In this document: piece after piece, positions 37,001 to 50,299 of the stretch
How the letters are laid out: each line of letters opens with the position of its first letter
Numbering within the stretch: position 1 is the first letter of the stretch
Assembly: GCF_020184175.1 (NCBI RefSeq)
Contig: NC_065530.1
Coordinates: 65,077,260 to 65,141,259, forward strand
Reading direction: 5' to 3'
Source of the DNA: Aphis gossypii
Taxonomy: Eukaryota > Arthropoda > Insecta > Hemiptera > Aphididae
DNA: 64,000 bases
Notes under the pieces: generated by a model
The model's input: only the letters and a program-made list of their open reading frames with translations
The model's database searches: none
What the model was told of the DNA's origin: nothing
Position numbers and translations under genes: made by a program

Positions 37001-40000
37001 AAAGAGTCCGGGGATAGTGAGCGTACTAAAAATCGTATATCTCGAAATGTAGCTATAAATCGATCATTCAACAGCAATTCAAAATTAGAATTGCTTAGGT
37101 AAAAGAAACACAAATCATTAAAACTGTAACCTTTTCAAATACATTTTTAAATTTTAGACAAGAAAAGTTTGGAACCATGACTAAAGAAAATGAAGAGTTA
37201 TCTAAGCCTAAAAAACTAATTGAACCATCTAGTGATAACACTGATGGCACTTCAGTTGTTAATGGAGGATCTATAAAAGATAGGTTAGTAGCTTTGAAGA
37301 AGAGTGGTCAGATGGATTGGCAAAAAAGAATATTAAAAATAAAACCAGAAGATCACGAGGTGTCAAATAATTCAATAAATGTAAGGTAAACTAACTAAGT
37401 TTTATTAGAAAAAAAACTAATTTTAGTATTTTAGGCAGCCCAAGATTTACTTCGTAAGCAACTTACTAGAAAAGTTAAGTCTACTGAAGAGCCAGTTGAA
37501 TGTGTTGATAATATTCTAGTTGATCGACTTAATCGACTTGAAACTTCTTCCAAGGATTGGAAAAAACGAATTGAACAAAAGGACACCACTAATTTTACAG
37601 TAGCTGGAAAAATGCAAAACAAATCTTTACCGCCTCTTACGCCTGTTCTTCTGTCAGTCACTCAACGTTCCTCATTAGAAAAATCATCTTCAAGTAACTT
37701 AAGTAAAATTTAAAACATTTTTCAACTTTAAATTATTGTCTATATTTTGTAGGTGTAATGAAAAAAAAAATAGGTGATGAGTCTAACAAACAAGCAAACG
37801 TCCGTCGAAGTCTTTCAATGTCCGACAGTAAAACAAAATCTTACCTCAATAATAAATCAGAAAAAATACCTTTAGAAAATGGATTAAATAGCATGGGAAA
37901 AGAAAAAATCGTCAACGTGCCAATTATGATCGATGATGATTTCGATAAATTTTTTGGTAGTTCAATTCAGACATCTAATGACGGGCAAATAGATAATGTA
38001 GATTTTGATCATTTAAAATCAACACGATCTGATTTGTAAGTGTAAAGACATTTTCGTTATGAATAATTGTATATTATTTAATATTGTATTTTTTGATTTC
38101 AGACTCGTGCAGAGAAAAACGGTTAAATTTCAACAAAGAAAACATGAGGGATCAAAAAACCCATTGAAAGCATTAGCAACAAATCGTGATTTAGCCCAGC
38201 AAAAATATACAGAAAATAAATCTAATTTATTATTACAACGTAGTTTGGAAACATGTAAGTACCTTTAACCTATATTGCATTATGTATTCATTCTTGTAAG
38301 TCATCATTGTTATGGTTAATATTTAGCAACTATCAACACTCCGTTGGCTCGAGAAGCTCTTGCAGCATTGGCCAGTAAAGAAGATTTTGCATCTGTGAAT
38401 CTTCGAAAATCTGGGGATTCAACTCCTACTCTATTGCCACCGTACAAAGATTTGATGTTGTTACACATAAAAGGTCGACGGCGGGTTCAAACCCGTCTTG
38501 TATCTCCATCCGCCGATTCTGTCAATCAAGGCGATTGTTATGTATTAGTGACACCTTCACAAGTATGATTTACTTCTTATTTATATTTTATAATAATTAA
38601 AATATTTATTAAAAATTAAAAGCCTTAAAACGATTGTGAGATCATATTTTTACATATCGAGTTTATAAAAGTGCCTTTGTACGTCATATTTGAATAGTCA
38701 AATAATCTTTAAAGTAGTTCCATCAAAGATATTAAGCTTAATATCGATTTTATTTTAATTAGATTTTTGTATGGATCGGGGAATATTCAAACGTTATTGA
38801 ACGATCACATGCCGCTAAAGTGGCACAAAGCATTTTTGACAAGAAAGACCTGGGTTGCAAATTTGCTAACCAGTTGTACACCATCAATTGTGATTCTTCG
38901 TTGCCTAACAGTCAACACGAAAAAAAGTTTTGGACACTTCTAGGTGTTACATCCAGTGAAACGTCTTCCATCAAAGGTAAAAATCGTAAAATTATATTCG
39001 TTTAAGTTTTTAACATAAATCATAATTACTTATGCGATCAGGTCAAGGAGCAGGACACCCGGACGAAGATGAATTGTACGAAGCGGCTATCGTTTCTACA
39101 AACGTGGTGTATGAAGTTACTAATGATGAGCTTGTGATTTTACCAGAAATATCAGAAACCGTACCCAAAATAGAAATACTAGATCCCTCAAAAGTATATA
39201 GTTTTTTATTATTATAATCATTATTAGCCTATTACCGTACAATCCCAACTACAATCGTTCTTATTTATTTTATATTTTTAGACGTTAGTTTTTGACTTTG
39301 GTAGTGAAATATACGTGTGGTACGGCAAAAACGTAAATGTCGCCAAACGCAGGCCGGCTATCCAGCTGGCTCGTCAGCTGTACAACGACGGTTACGATTA
39401 TTCGCAATTTGATGTCAGCCCAATCGACGTAGCTACGTGTTTGGGTGACAGAAGTGAGTATCATGATAATATTTTTTTAATTATCCGTTTGTTTGAAGTT
39501 TTCACGTGAGTTTACTTTGCGTAGATAAAGACACCGTGTATGTCAAATCGGGAGCAAAAAGGCCTGAATGGACGCTATTCGCTAAGATCACACAACATAT
39601 GGAAACGGTATTGTTCCGAGAGAAGTTTGCAGATTGGCCGGATTACAGCAGGGTCATCAGGTCGTCAAAGAAAAGTGATGACAAAGAAACAGGAGAACAT
39701 AACACCACATGCGTTAGTCCAATCATTTATACCATATTATAATTTATTATTAAATTAAAACTTTTATCCGTAGATCGATTGGTCGACCGAAATCAACGCT
39801 TTTGACGCAAACGAGATGCTAAATATGTCCGTTCCTGAGCCCGATTTGGTTTTGGAAGGTAGTCATCTCGGTCGTGGGTCATCGTACTACGACAAAGACG
39901 TGAGTTTGTAAACTTTATAATGTATTATATCATGTGTTCAATAAAATGTTAACCCAATAAATTTTGTGTTTCCTCATTAAAGACATTGCGCGAGTTCGTT

Positions 40001-43000
40001 ATAAACACCATCGGAGTGACTGTATGGCATGTTCGAGAATTCGACAGCACCGAATTAGAATTAAAATCTGCTGGTCATTTTCACAGCGGAGACTCATACA
40101 TTATCCGATGGACATATAACGTTTCTATCCAAGGTACGCGTTCAAAGTTTGTTTGCTACTATATATTTTTATTATTATATTATAACCCACCTAAAATACC
40201 TTATACCGGCGTCTAATATTTTGTAAATTTTGTACTGAGATTCATTTAATTCTTTATTAATAATTTTCTGATAAAATATATATTATAGTATAATGATTCC
40301 CACTGTACAGTAAAATAATAATTGCAATTATTTCGAATAGAATATTATTCTTTAATATGTTTTGACATTCCACAGTTGTGATGTGTTTTAAATTATTACG
40401 TATTGTATTTATAAATAACGTTTATAACTAGTAGGTATATTATCTTTTGGTACCTAAAAATGTATTTAATATTTAAAAAATCGTTTTAATTGTATTTATT
40501 TTAATATACAGTATTTTAATGAATACTTTTTATTTTATTACGTTTTACTTGTGAAATTAGAAATATGAATGAAATATGTTAATTTATGAAAAGAATATTA
40601 TTTACACCTTCTCACACTTAATGTTTGAGACTTGAACACTACTTGAATGGCTTTAATTTAAGTGTTGAGTTCTTAAAGATTATATATTTAGTATACATAG
40701 GCGTAAGACATCAATATATTTAGCTGTTTTAACTTCAATTATGTACAGGTAGAGAACTCAGTGGATTGCCATCCCGTCGCATGGTTACTTCTGGCAGAAA
40801 TCGCTGCGCATACTGGTATTGGCATGGTCGTGATGCTACCCAAAATGACCAAGGTGCAGCCGCTCTGTTAACTGTACAGTTGGATACAGAACAGGGTCCG
40901 CAATTAAGAATTGACCAAGGTCACGAGCCGCCGGCATTTTGGAATTTATTCAAAGGGACTGCGATTGTTTACCGTGGCAAGAGAAATTTGACGCCAAGTA
41001 ATAATTAATTAATTTTTATTGTTTTATACTAAATGGAACAATTCAATGTTATTATATAATCACGATTCTGGTCGTTACACCAAACACTTAGAAATGAAAG
41101 CAAAATCGAATTTTATTTAAAACTATACTATACTTACTTTTTTATTTAGAAATGGTTAAATACATAATTTTAGTATGGGTTTTTTAAATTGATGTAATGC
41201 GTGGGTAACATTAATAAATCGTACCATTTTAAGTATAATATTTTTAACCATAATACACGTTAGAAAAAACTTGATTTAAAATGCATCAAGTTTCTTTTAA
41301 TAGACTGCATACTACATCACAATATCATAATATATTATATTATACATTTATACGAGACAATTGTAATCAAAAACATCAATTCCAGATACTTGGCGTCTAT
41401 TCATGGTCCATGGGGCAAATGAGAGCGAAGCCCATTTAACCGAGGTAGTGTGTTCCACAACGCAATTACGTAGCCAAACGTCATTCATTCTTCTTAATTC
41501 TGAAAACGGCATGGTTTTCATTTGGCACGGAAACGGATCTTCAGATGCAATCAGAGAGGTAAAACTTCTTCTTAAAATGTGACATTCAACATTTTATAAT
41601 TATAGATGGTCCATCAATTTCTCATATTTATTATTAACTAGAAAAATATTTAGATTTTAATTAGTAACGGACAAGTTATAATTATTGTATATAATTTTTA
41701 TTTTTATCGTCCTTTATAAATATAGAAGTATTTATTGATTTATAGTCCCAACTAAATCTCGACTCTCAAGTACCTTATATTTTTTTTCGATTTTTTAATA
41801 TTCTATTATGAATGAGTTCTGGCTTATGTTAAATATAAAATGATTTTTTTCAATACATTATATATATATATATATATGTATGTATGTACAAATAAGTTGT
41901 TCGATATTAGTTAGATATAAGCTTCAAAATGTATCATGAACTAATACATTTATAAATAAAGTGTATTGAATACTTGTCCGGTTCTAATTTAAATATCAAA
42001 AATAAATATCTTATAAATATAAAATAGTGTAATTAACACATATTATTATAAACTTATTTAGAGTTGAACAAATATCATTTTAAAGAAGCAAATCAAGTAT
42101 TCTTTATTATTATTATTATTATTATTACAGAAATTCTAACTTAAACGTTTAGTATAAAATTAGGTTATATTATATATAACTTATATAATTGTAAACATCT
42201 AAATACAAGTAAAACAAAAGCAAAATAAAAAGGTACATAAGGGCAGATTATATAAAATATGTATAAAATATTACAATTTAAAAAATCACTAACTCACTTA
42301 AAAACATAAATATTGTGGAAACCCTATATTATAGTTTATGTTCCTTATGTTAAGTAATACGTTAATTTAATTCACTCTAATATTAAAACTAACTACCACT
42401 TAACTTCACAAAATTGGGATTTACATTTATGGAAAGCCATAAAAGCATTCCATTAAACTTTGTACCTACTTTACATAACTTACAATGTGTGTGTATATGT
42501 ATTATGTATATTATAGTTATCATTAAAAGTGGCCAGTAATCTGTCGAAATTGGACGGAATTGAATTAGGTCTAGCTGACGGTGTCGTTCCACAGGAACCA
42601 AAGACTATTAGCGAAACGAACGAGTCATCAGAATTCTTTAGAGGTACGTTAAATAAAAAATGACATACCTACTTTAATAGCGTAAAAGACTTGAAAATTT
42701 AATTTAATTATAATACTATCCAAGACGTACAACTGTGTTAGTGTGTGTATAATATTAATAATATTATATTATAACAATGTATTTTATTGTGATTGTGTAT
42801 TCATATATATAGCTCTGGGCTGTAAGAACTCTCGTAGACTCTGCAATCAGCAGCTGTCTCGGCCAGTCGGACATGGTACAGGTGACATGAAACTATTTTA
42901 CTTCTCGTCAGTTCTCGGGCAGTTCAAAGCGTCATTAGTGGCTAGTGCATACGTGCCGTCGCCGTACCCGTACTTGCAAGATCACCTATACAACGTTAGC

Positions 43001-46000
43001 CAACCAGGTAGGTGATTTGTCGTCTTCTCTTTTATGACCTCAACATTTCAAATATAAATTATAACACTTTTTGCACACCAATATCCGCCTTAATTCGATA
43101 AAATACGTAGATTAGGTTTGGTAAACTTCTTGAAACATAGGGAAAATTATCAGCTCTAAGATACCTATAAGGTACCTATGTCAAAACGGAAAGTCGAGTG
43201 TGTGTTCCAATTCCACATTGGGAACAAAAAATTTTATAAAAAAGTTTGACATAAGATTTCAAGCTGGTAGAACCTGAAAATAGTGCAACGAAAATTTGTA
43301 ATCATTTATGTATAATATGTATTCTGACTAAGGTATCCATATTTCTAGTCCGCGTAGTCCACTGAACGAAAAATACCAGTAATTTTAACAAAAATATAGA
43401 TAAAGTTAACAATACCATTGTTAATATTCGGTCAACAAAATAATTATTAATAGGTACTAAGATTAGATATTTGTTAAAATAAGAATTGACAAATTATTTG
43501 ATTTAATAATTTGTTTGTTTAGTTCAACTATAATATTTTGTTAAAATAACTTAGAATTTTGATAGTTTTATAAAAAATAATTTCGTAAAAACAAATAAAA
43601 TTAGCGAAAACACAGTTGATTTAAAAGTACTTTTATAAATTTAATTAACTGTTTCAATGTATTTCTTTCTGAAATTAATCTTTGTATGTATAATTAATTC
43701 TACCGGAAGAGTTATTAATTTTAAATTTTTACCTATAAACTTTCTTAACTCAACAATATATTTTTCAAACTAAAAAATGATTATTAGTTTAACGTAATAA
43801 CTGTTTATTAATAAATAAAAACTAAACATTATTGAATTTTTGTTCAGAGTATATGTATATTATCAATAATTGAAGGTTAAACAGAGTCTCCTTTACTTTC
43901 AGTCCAAAATGGATGAAAAAGATCTAGGTCAGGTTATTAGATATTATATATGCATAAGTCCGCCTATTATACCTAATACCTCTTTCCAGTGGCGTATATA
44001 GAGAGGGGGCACAGGGGCCATGCCCCCCATTATCCGTATCATATAATATATAAAACATAATATGTAAATTTATTTATTTTGGTTATGTACTGGTTTGGAG
44101 TTTAAATTTAAAAAAAAAATATTATTTCGTTAAAAAGATTATAAATATTCTATAGATCTATTGTTCTATGCAAACACCTATAACATTATAATTTATAACC
44201 TTTATAAGCCAAAACCGCAATAGAAGTTGCAGATAACGATGGACGTTGGAATGTTGGATTCTCATACCGTTAAATTAAACGTTTAAACGTTAAAAATTAA
44301 AGCTCAGTGTCGGTCTGGCTTATGTTTGGACCCCCCGGTACAGAAATTTACAAGAGCCCTCTTACAAAAAAAAAAAAAGGTTTCTTACATTTATAATATT
44401 TATAAACATATAACATAAAGGTAATAATTACATTTTCCGTGTACATTTAATATGAAAATATGAAATTAACATTTTTTATCATTAAACAATAAAATAAAAT
44501 AATACTTTTAATACATTTTAATAATATTATAATATACCTACAAAATAAATAATATATTAAATACTAGTATTTATAATCAATGGTTCAATGTTTACAAATT
44601 AATTCTGGAATCCGAGTTCGGAATCGCGAGTTAACTTAATATTCTTTTCTATTTAGATATAGGTCCCTAATATAAAAATTTCCAGGGGCTCCCAGCGATC
44701 GCCGGGTAGCCGGGTGGGTCAAACCAACACTGTTCGATAAAACTTACTAATTAGTTATTTATTCTTTTGTAAAATATTATACCTATAATTCATTGATATT
44801 TTATGTAAATAAATAATAACTTGGGTATCCTGTTAAATCCTGTTAAATCGTTATGACTAAAATCTAAATGCATTAGGAATTGTTGATTCAAAACAGAAAT
44901 TGTTTTCAATTTTTAATTGTTTTAACTTTAAAAAGCAAAAATTAAATAATATGAGTTCAAATGATTTAGTTCCAATTTCGGTAAGAAAATAAATGTGTTC
45001 ACCTTAATACATTTGTTACTAATTTTTTTATGTTGGTAATTGGTTGTTGTTTAAACAATAGGATACAATCTCATCAAATGATAATGCAATAATGACAAAC
45101 ACTAATGCACATATTTAAAAAATTAAAAATACTGTTATTTGACTGTTATATATTTAATTTTTTTTTGGCCCCCTCCCCTTGTAGTAATCCTTGCTACGTC
45201 ACTGCCTCTTGCTGTTAGATATTTTTTAAATAAGATATAAACTACACATTTATGCTGTGCACGATATAAAAATTTAGTAATATAATAATATTTTTTTTCA
45301 TTTTTAAAACATTGCAATTTTTTATGTGGTGGTAGAGGGGAGAGGTGATATATTATATCGGCGCGTGATGATGCTTAGATTAGGGTAGATAGTATGTATT
45401 TTTGCAATAATTTTATCCACGAGATATTTTTTAGATGATTAAAAACTATGTCTATTTTATTTATTACAAATTACTGCATTACCAAAATAAGATTTTTTCT
45501 GTATTTTGGATTAGTATGCAGTGACCTAGGGGCCTCTATGTCCAACAATACAGACGTTCGAAAATTACTGGATCAGCAGATTCCAGACAAAACGTCTGGT
45601 CTTATAATCACGTACACCAGTGTATATTATAATATCATATTACAAATACAACTATTTACAATGTGTACCCATAACAAGGGAGGGGGAAATTTACTTGAAT
45701 ATTTGATTTATGATTAGATTTTAACAGGCATGGTTGTAGCTGGGTAAAGAAGTCCATGGCCAATTAGTGATACTGTAACTAATATTTAAAAAATTATCTC
45801 CAATTGTATCGAAAATGACACATATAAATACGTAATTATTAATAAGTATTTAAAAAAAATATTTAATTAGAAAATATCAAATATTTATGTTTTCTAGTAA
45901 ATAAAAGTTTTTACATTACCCTTTAAAAATGTACACGCATACGATATGCATCGTATGTCAAATTATATAATATTTAGCTCACTACTGTTTTTACGCAAAT

Positions 46001-49000
46001 ATATTGGTTATTAAGTTTTTTTCAATATATATTATTTATTAAATGCCTCTCAATTTTACTATTTTTAGGTAATATAATAATATTTATATAATACGTCCCC
46101 TATACTAACAAACAAATTTAGTGTCTGAAAATATAGAGTACCTACTAACTTAATTTTATTGTGCAACGAAAATGTAAACAAACTTTAAAATAAATGGATT
46201 TAAAATTTCTAAAGATTAGTGTTTATATCTCCCCTTCTCATATAAGTCAAGCTTATAAATACAGAAAATATGTGCAATATGTATTTTATTTTTTTTTTCA
46301 GTATGGATTTGTATAGGTAGTAACTAATTAGCTATCGCCAAATATTATATACATAGGTACTATATATGATTGGTTTTAAATGTTTTAATTATTAAAAAAA
46401 TAATCTTGATGTAAATAATGGCAACTAAACAATGACTCATGTGCTGCTGTTTCATTTGTACATTCAGCGACATTCATGCTGGACACGGGTGAAGAGCTAT
46501 GGCTGTGGCAAGGATGGTGGCCTGAGACGGCAGCGGTGACAACAACAGAGGAAGGCGATGCTGATGCAGAGCCCACTACTTTTACGACGACAGCATTAAA
46601 CCATCGCGGATCATCGTCCACCCGACACCAAGCCGAAAGGCGGGCGGCCATGCAAACAGCGTTGGATTACTGGAAACGACGATACGGCGATAGTGATGAC
46701 GAAGACCCGAAAGCGTTTTTGGTGTGGGCTGGACTCGAGCCAATTCGGTTTACTGACTGTTTTCCGGAATGGCGCGATCGCGACGATATTGCCGAAATCA
46801 ACATAAAGGTATGAATTTACTCTCACCTTAAGTGTCATAATTACTAACAAAATAATGCCCACCTATCTAATTTGCCAAGCACGCTCCTGTAAGAGCAATA
46901 CTTTTAAACTTTAAATGTCACGATTCTAAACCTATGCTTATAAATATAAATACTATATTTGATTCGAGATCGATATTACTCCAGAGGCTATAGACCAAAA
47001 ATCCTAGTGAATCTCAACTACCTAAAATAATGAGTACTATCTACGATTTAATATGAAATGTTCATAAATTACAATCTTGAAGAATCTGACGATAAAAAAG
47101 AAAATGTAAAAACAAAATACTGTTACATTGCAGTACAGACATTTTTTTAATGAAAAAAATAGTTTGTGTATTTTCTATTATGTTGCACTTCTTCCAATTG
47201 TATTATCACTATATTACTGTCATTACATTAATTTTAATTAAGTATTTTGTATTTAATCATATTCATATCAAAAACAAATAATATAAAAATTCAATTAATA
47301 AATCAATTACATTAATACAAGCTTGTAATGAAGATAATATAATAAATATTTAAAATCGATTCAATTTTTTTTTCATATTTTTCTTTATAATAAATGGTTA
47401 CTTTTAAGTTCCCTCATTTCATTTCTTTACTTCTGACTTCCATTTCTTTCTTAATTTACTTGATTCAACGTGTCGTTACACTTGCTTCGTAATTAATCTC
47501 TCTGAGATGTTAAGTTACTAAATACCATATAATATAACTGCGTATTTGCCTAAGAGAAAAGGCTGAATTTTTTATTGAATGATAAACATTTAGGCGAAGA
47601 TAAAAACGTTTTTGTACTATGTTTTCAGCACAACCACAAGCCCGGTGAAACGCAGCCCGTGGAAATAGAGTTGGCGCGTATCACACAAGAATCCTATCCA
47701 GCCGCTCAACTACTTCAGAGACCTTTACCCGACGGCGTCGATCCCACCAGACTGGAGCTCTACTTGTCACCTGCCTCGTTCAAAGTACATTTTACATATT
47801 AACCTACATACTAATATTAAAATAATAATTGATAGATAATGAATAATTATTTCCTAGTACCTACAATAATTATCTAGGTCCCGTAATTTTAGTCTTAAAC
47901 ATATCTTGTCAGTTGTTATACGTATTGAAATCCTCACCACATTTTCTTTATATATTTCATAAGTACCTAATAAGTAAATTCTATTTACTATTTACATAAA
48001 AAAATAATTAAAAATACAAAATTAATTAATTTACAAACTACAAATTATTCATAAATTAAATATTTAGAATGATTAGAAAACTATTAAACTATTAAATATC
48101 TATATAAGTATTTATAGGAACTCACAAAACATTTTTTTTCTGAATTCTTATCTGACCCAGCCACCCAGGCCCGTAGCCAAATTTTCAGATGGGGCACTAT
48201 ATAAAAATAATGTTTTTCTAATATTTTTAGGGGGCAACCCCCCTCCAGGTGCTACGGGCCTGGCCTGACCTAACATTCAATCCTAAAATTAATCCTTTTT
48301 AATTATTGTAACTAATTTATAACTAAAAAATAGGAATATTTACGCGACTCCAATTGTTTTATGAAATTCCATATATTTTCTTTAAATATTTATATTAAAA
48401 TTTGTTACAGACATGCATATAATTTTCAACATATTTTGGATATAAATATTAAATATTTAAAACTTTGGACTTTTTTAGTTGATTCTTCTATAAATGTTGA
48501 TAATAATTATTGGTAATAAACTTGAAAAAGTTAGTACAAAGTTCCTTTTAAGTTAGGTTTAGCGTAAATCCACTTACATGTTTTATGAACGTTTGAAGTT
48601 CAAATTAAGTAAACGATTTCTCCTCGAATGAGTTTTATTGTAGTTTAAAAAATATTAATATTTAGAACGCATAGTTATTTGAAATATTCCACTATTTTAT
48701 TTAAATTATTATTTTATATACACAATGAAATTTTCAAACTATTAATAATTTAGTACTAATATTATGTATATTTTATAGTTTCTAAATTTTGTTTGCATAA
48801 GTGGTGAAAACATTTTTACTGTCGGCCAAAAAACTTATTTTATAAGCGTCTGAAGTTCAAATGTTGATAACATTTGTTTAAAGCACGAAAATGTATAATC
48901 ATTTTGTTTCCATTTAAGACATTGAAAATACATTTTATATTTTAATAGTTACTTATAGGGCTTGAAAATTTAATTTAATATTATTTATCGTATATCATAA

Positions 49001-50299
49001 ATAGTTTTGACAGCTATTATAAATAAGAAATATATATTATACAAAAATGTCATTTTATAGATATTGAAAATTCAAATGTTGACAAAATTAGATTTATTTT
49101 CAACCAAACGTAACGGTTTTAGTAAATTTATTGTAATTCTAAAAGTATTATATTTAAAGATTTAAAACTTTTCACAGTTATGACGTGTAATATACTTATA
49201 TTTTATAATATATTAACTATAGGTAAACAATGAGAAACATTGAATGACATATCTATTGACGTAACGAGACTGTTTTAAATGTTCTCAATATGTTTTAAGA
49301 TAATATTTTTTCCATCAGATCGTTTTGATAAGTCTGTATAGAATAATTTAACTTTGAAGATAAATTTTGAGGAAAAAAAATTATGTCGTGCACTCTTTTA
49401 AAACCATTATTAATATCAGTCTTTTAAAAACGGTATTATGCGAAGCATCGACTATTGCAATTTTCAATACTGTTTTTAACTAACCTAACCTGCAATCTAA
49501 ATGGTATTATATTTCAAGAACTATAATATTTTAAGCCAATTATAGATCCTGAACATTTTTTCGATATATAACACGGCATACGTTAGGTGGGAGTGGAATA
49601 TTGTAAATCGGATTAATCGTAAAAATGTAATTATTCTCAATGTCCTGAAAGTATAACAAAAGTATTTGTTGATTATTATTTTTCGCACCAATTAAAAGAA
49701 CAAAAAAAAAAAATCGTTGATGTTATCAAATTTTAGCTCTAAAGAAAAATATAATGTTTGAAATACCGCCGTTCCGATATTGTTCATATTGTGTTGGAGA
49801 CCATATTCGTGGGGAATATATAAGTTTCGATTGAGAGAGAGAGAGAAGAGTGCTTAGAACTTAATAGGACGAAATATCCCCCAATATAATATATCTTATT
49901 GATAAAAGTTTATTATTTTTAAAAATCAGCTCATCCTTGTGGAAATGTATTTAGCAGCAATAAACAAATTATAAAACACCGATGCACATTACAATTTTTT
50001 TAGTTAACTAATTTTTACAATAATTAATAATGTTCTGTAATATTTTATAATTGAAATAATATATTCAAATTCCTTCATTTCTTATTTTTTACTTCTATAC
50101 AACTGACCACGTTGGGGGAAAAAAATCACTTGAGAAACTATTCACCGCTACACCACCCATGGTATACATTTATATACCTGATGTATTTACATCATATTAT
50201 TTTTTTTTGCAGGGCTTATTAGACATGAACAAAACCGAATTCCTACAACTGCCAAAATGGAAGCGTACAAAAATCAAACAGTCTGTTGGTCTATTTTAA
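34065..50299 (+). CDS. Svil: Supervillin (gelsolin/villin family)
   Basis: Membrane-associated actin/myosin scaffold. Exons: 34065-34949, 35052-35281, 35868-36014, 36714-37098, 37158-37380, 37435-37693, 37753-38035, 38103-38254, 38327-38562, 38763-38976, 39042-39193, 39282-39453, 39525-39712, 39774-39899, 39983-40133, 40749-40997, 41386-41558, 42517-42643, 42813-43007, 46468-46808, 47629-47784, 50213-50299. All phases agree, giving 1709 residues from the first full codon. Exon 1 has seven ILK motifs. Exons 5 and 6 carry paired helical repeats (SIKDRLVALKKSG..DWQKR; ILVDRLNRLETSSKDWKKR) seen in supervillins. Exons 9-20 encode gelsolin-like repeats (GDCYVLVTPSQIFVWIGEYS; ELWLWQGWWPE). The last two encode a villin headpiece (GVDPTRLELYLS; LPKWKRTKIKQSVGLF). 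The N-terminus is unresolved: exon 1 needs two bases from upstream, or translation begins at the ATG at 34204. Confidence 0.93.
41859..41890. repeat. TA / TATG microsatellite
   Basis: A TA run passing into TATG units inside a supervillin intron. A TTA trinucleotide run also occurs at about 42105-42127 in the same intron. Confidence 0.8.
43987..45204. mobile_element. hAT-like non-autonomous element
   Basis: The left end reads CAGTGGCGTATATAGAG followed by a G-rich stretch; the reverse complement of the right end reads CAGTGACGTAGCAAGG followed by a G-rich stretch. The flanks CCTCTTTC (43979-43986) and CCTCTTGC (45205-45212) match at seven of eight positions. An 8-bp target duplication with CAGTG ends is typical of hAT transposons. 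No transposase ORF is present. A second element sits inside. It lies in the large supervillin intron between 43007 and 46468. Confidence 0.7.
44305..44732. mobile_element. Nested hAT-like element
   Basis: Inside the previous element, CAGTGTCGGTCTGGCTTATG at the left end pairs with CAGTGTTGGTTTGACCCACC (reverse complement of the right end). C- and G-rich stretches (ACCCCCCGG; CGCCGGGTAGCCGGGTGGG) sit next to the ends. The 8-bp flanks do not match well, so the target duplication is lost or the borders are off by a few bases. It inserted after the outer element. Confidence 0.5.
45514..45596 (+). other. Possible supervillin cassette exon
   Basis: An acceptor (TTGGATTAG) is followed by about 83 nt of clearly less AT-rich sequence reading SDLGASMSNNTDVRKLLDQQ in the phase needed after the exon ending at 43007, and it leaves in the phase needed by 46468. 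Against it, the only donor there is a weak GTCTTA and the direct 43007-46468 join already matches the family (QPATFMLDTGEE). It would insert about 28 residues just before the last gelsolin-like repeat. Confidence 0.25.
48165..48263. mobile_element. 99-bp fold-back element
   Basis: CCAGGCCCGTAGC (48165-48177) is the exact reverse complement of GCTACGGGCCTGG (48251-48263), with further pairing of GGGG and CCCC stretches inward. It lies in the last supervillin intron. No convincing target duplication is visible. It resembles the end-only remnants left by hAT-like MITEs. Confidence 0.55.
48520..49200 (+). repeat. Dispersed aphid repeat, copy 3
   Basis: Diverged copy of the family at 2985 and 16850. 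Shared blocks include GTACAAAGTTCCTTTTAAGTT, ACGTTTGAAGTTCAAAT, TCTGAAGTTCAAATGTTGA and AAGACATTGAAAATAC. It lies in the last supervillin intron and has no ORF. Confidence 0.55.

Noticed and set aside
38478..38500. GGGTTCAAACCC, which looks like a tRNA T-arm
   Set aside because: It lies inside a supervillin exon (KGRRRVQTRLVS) and no acceptor stem, D-arm or anticodon arm can be built around it.
39540..39758. Overlapping second frame in a supervillin exon
   Set aside because: Exon 39525-39712 is in the other frame, which keeps phase with both neighbours.
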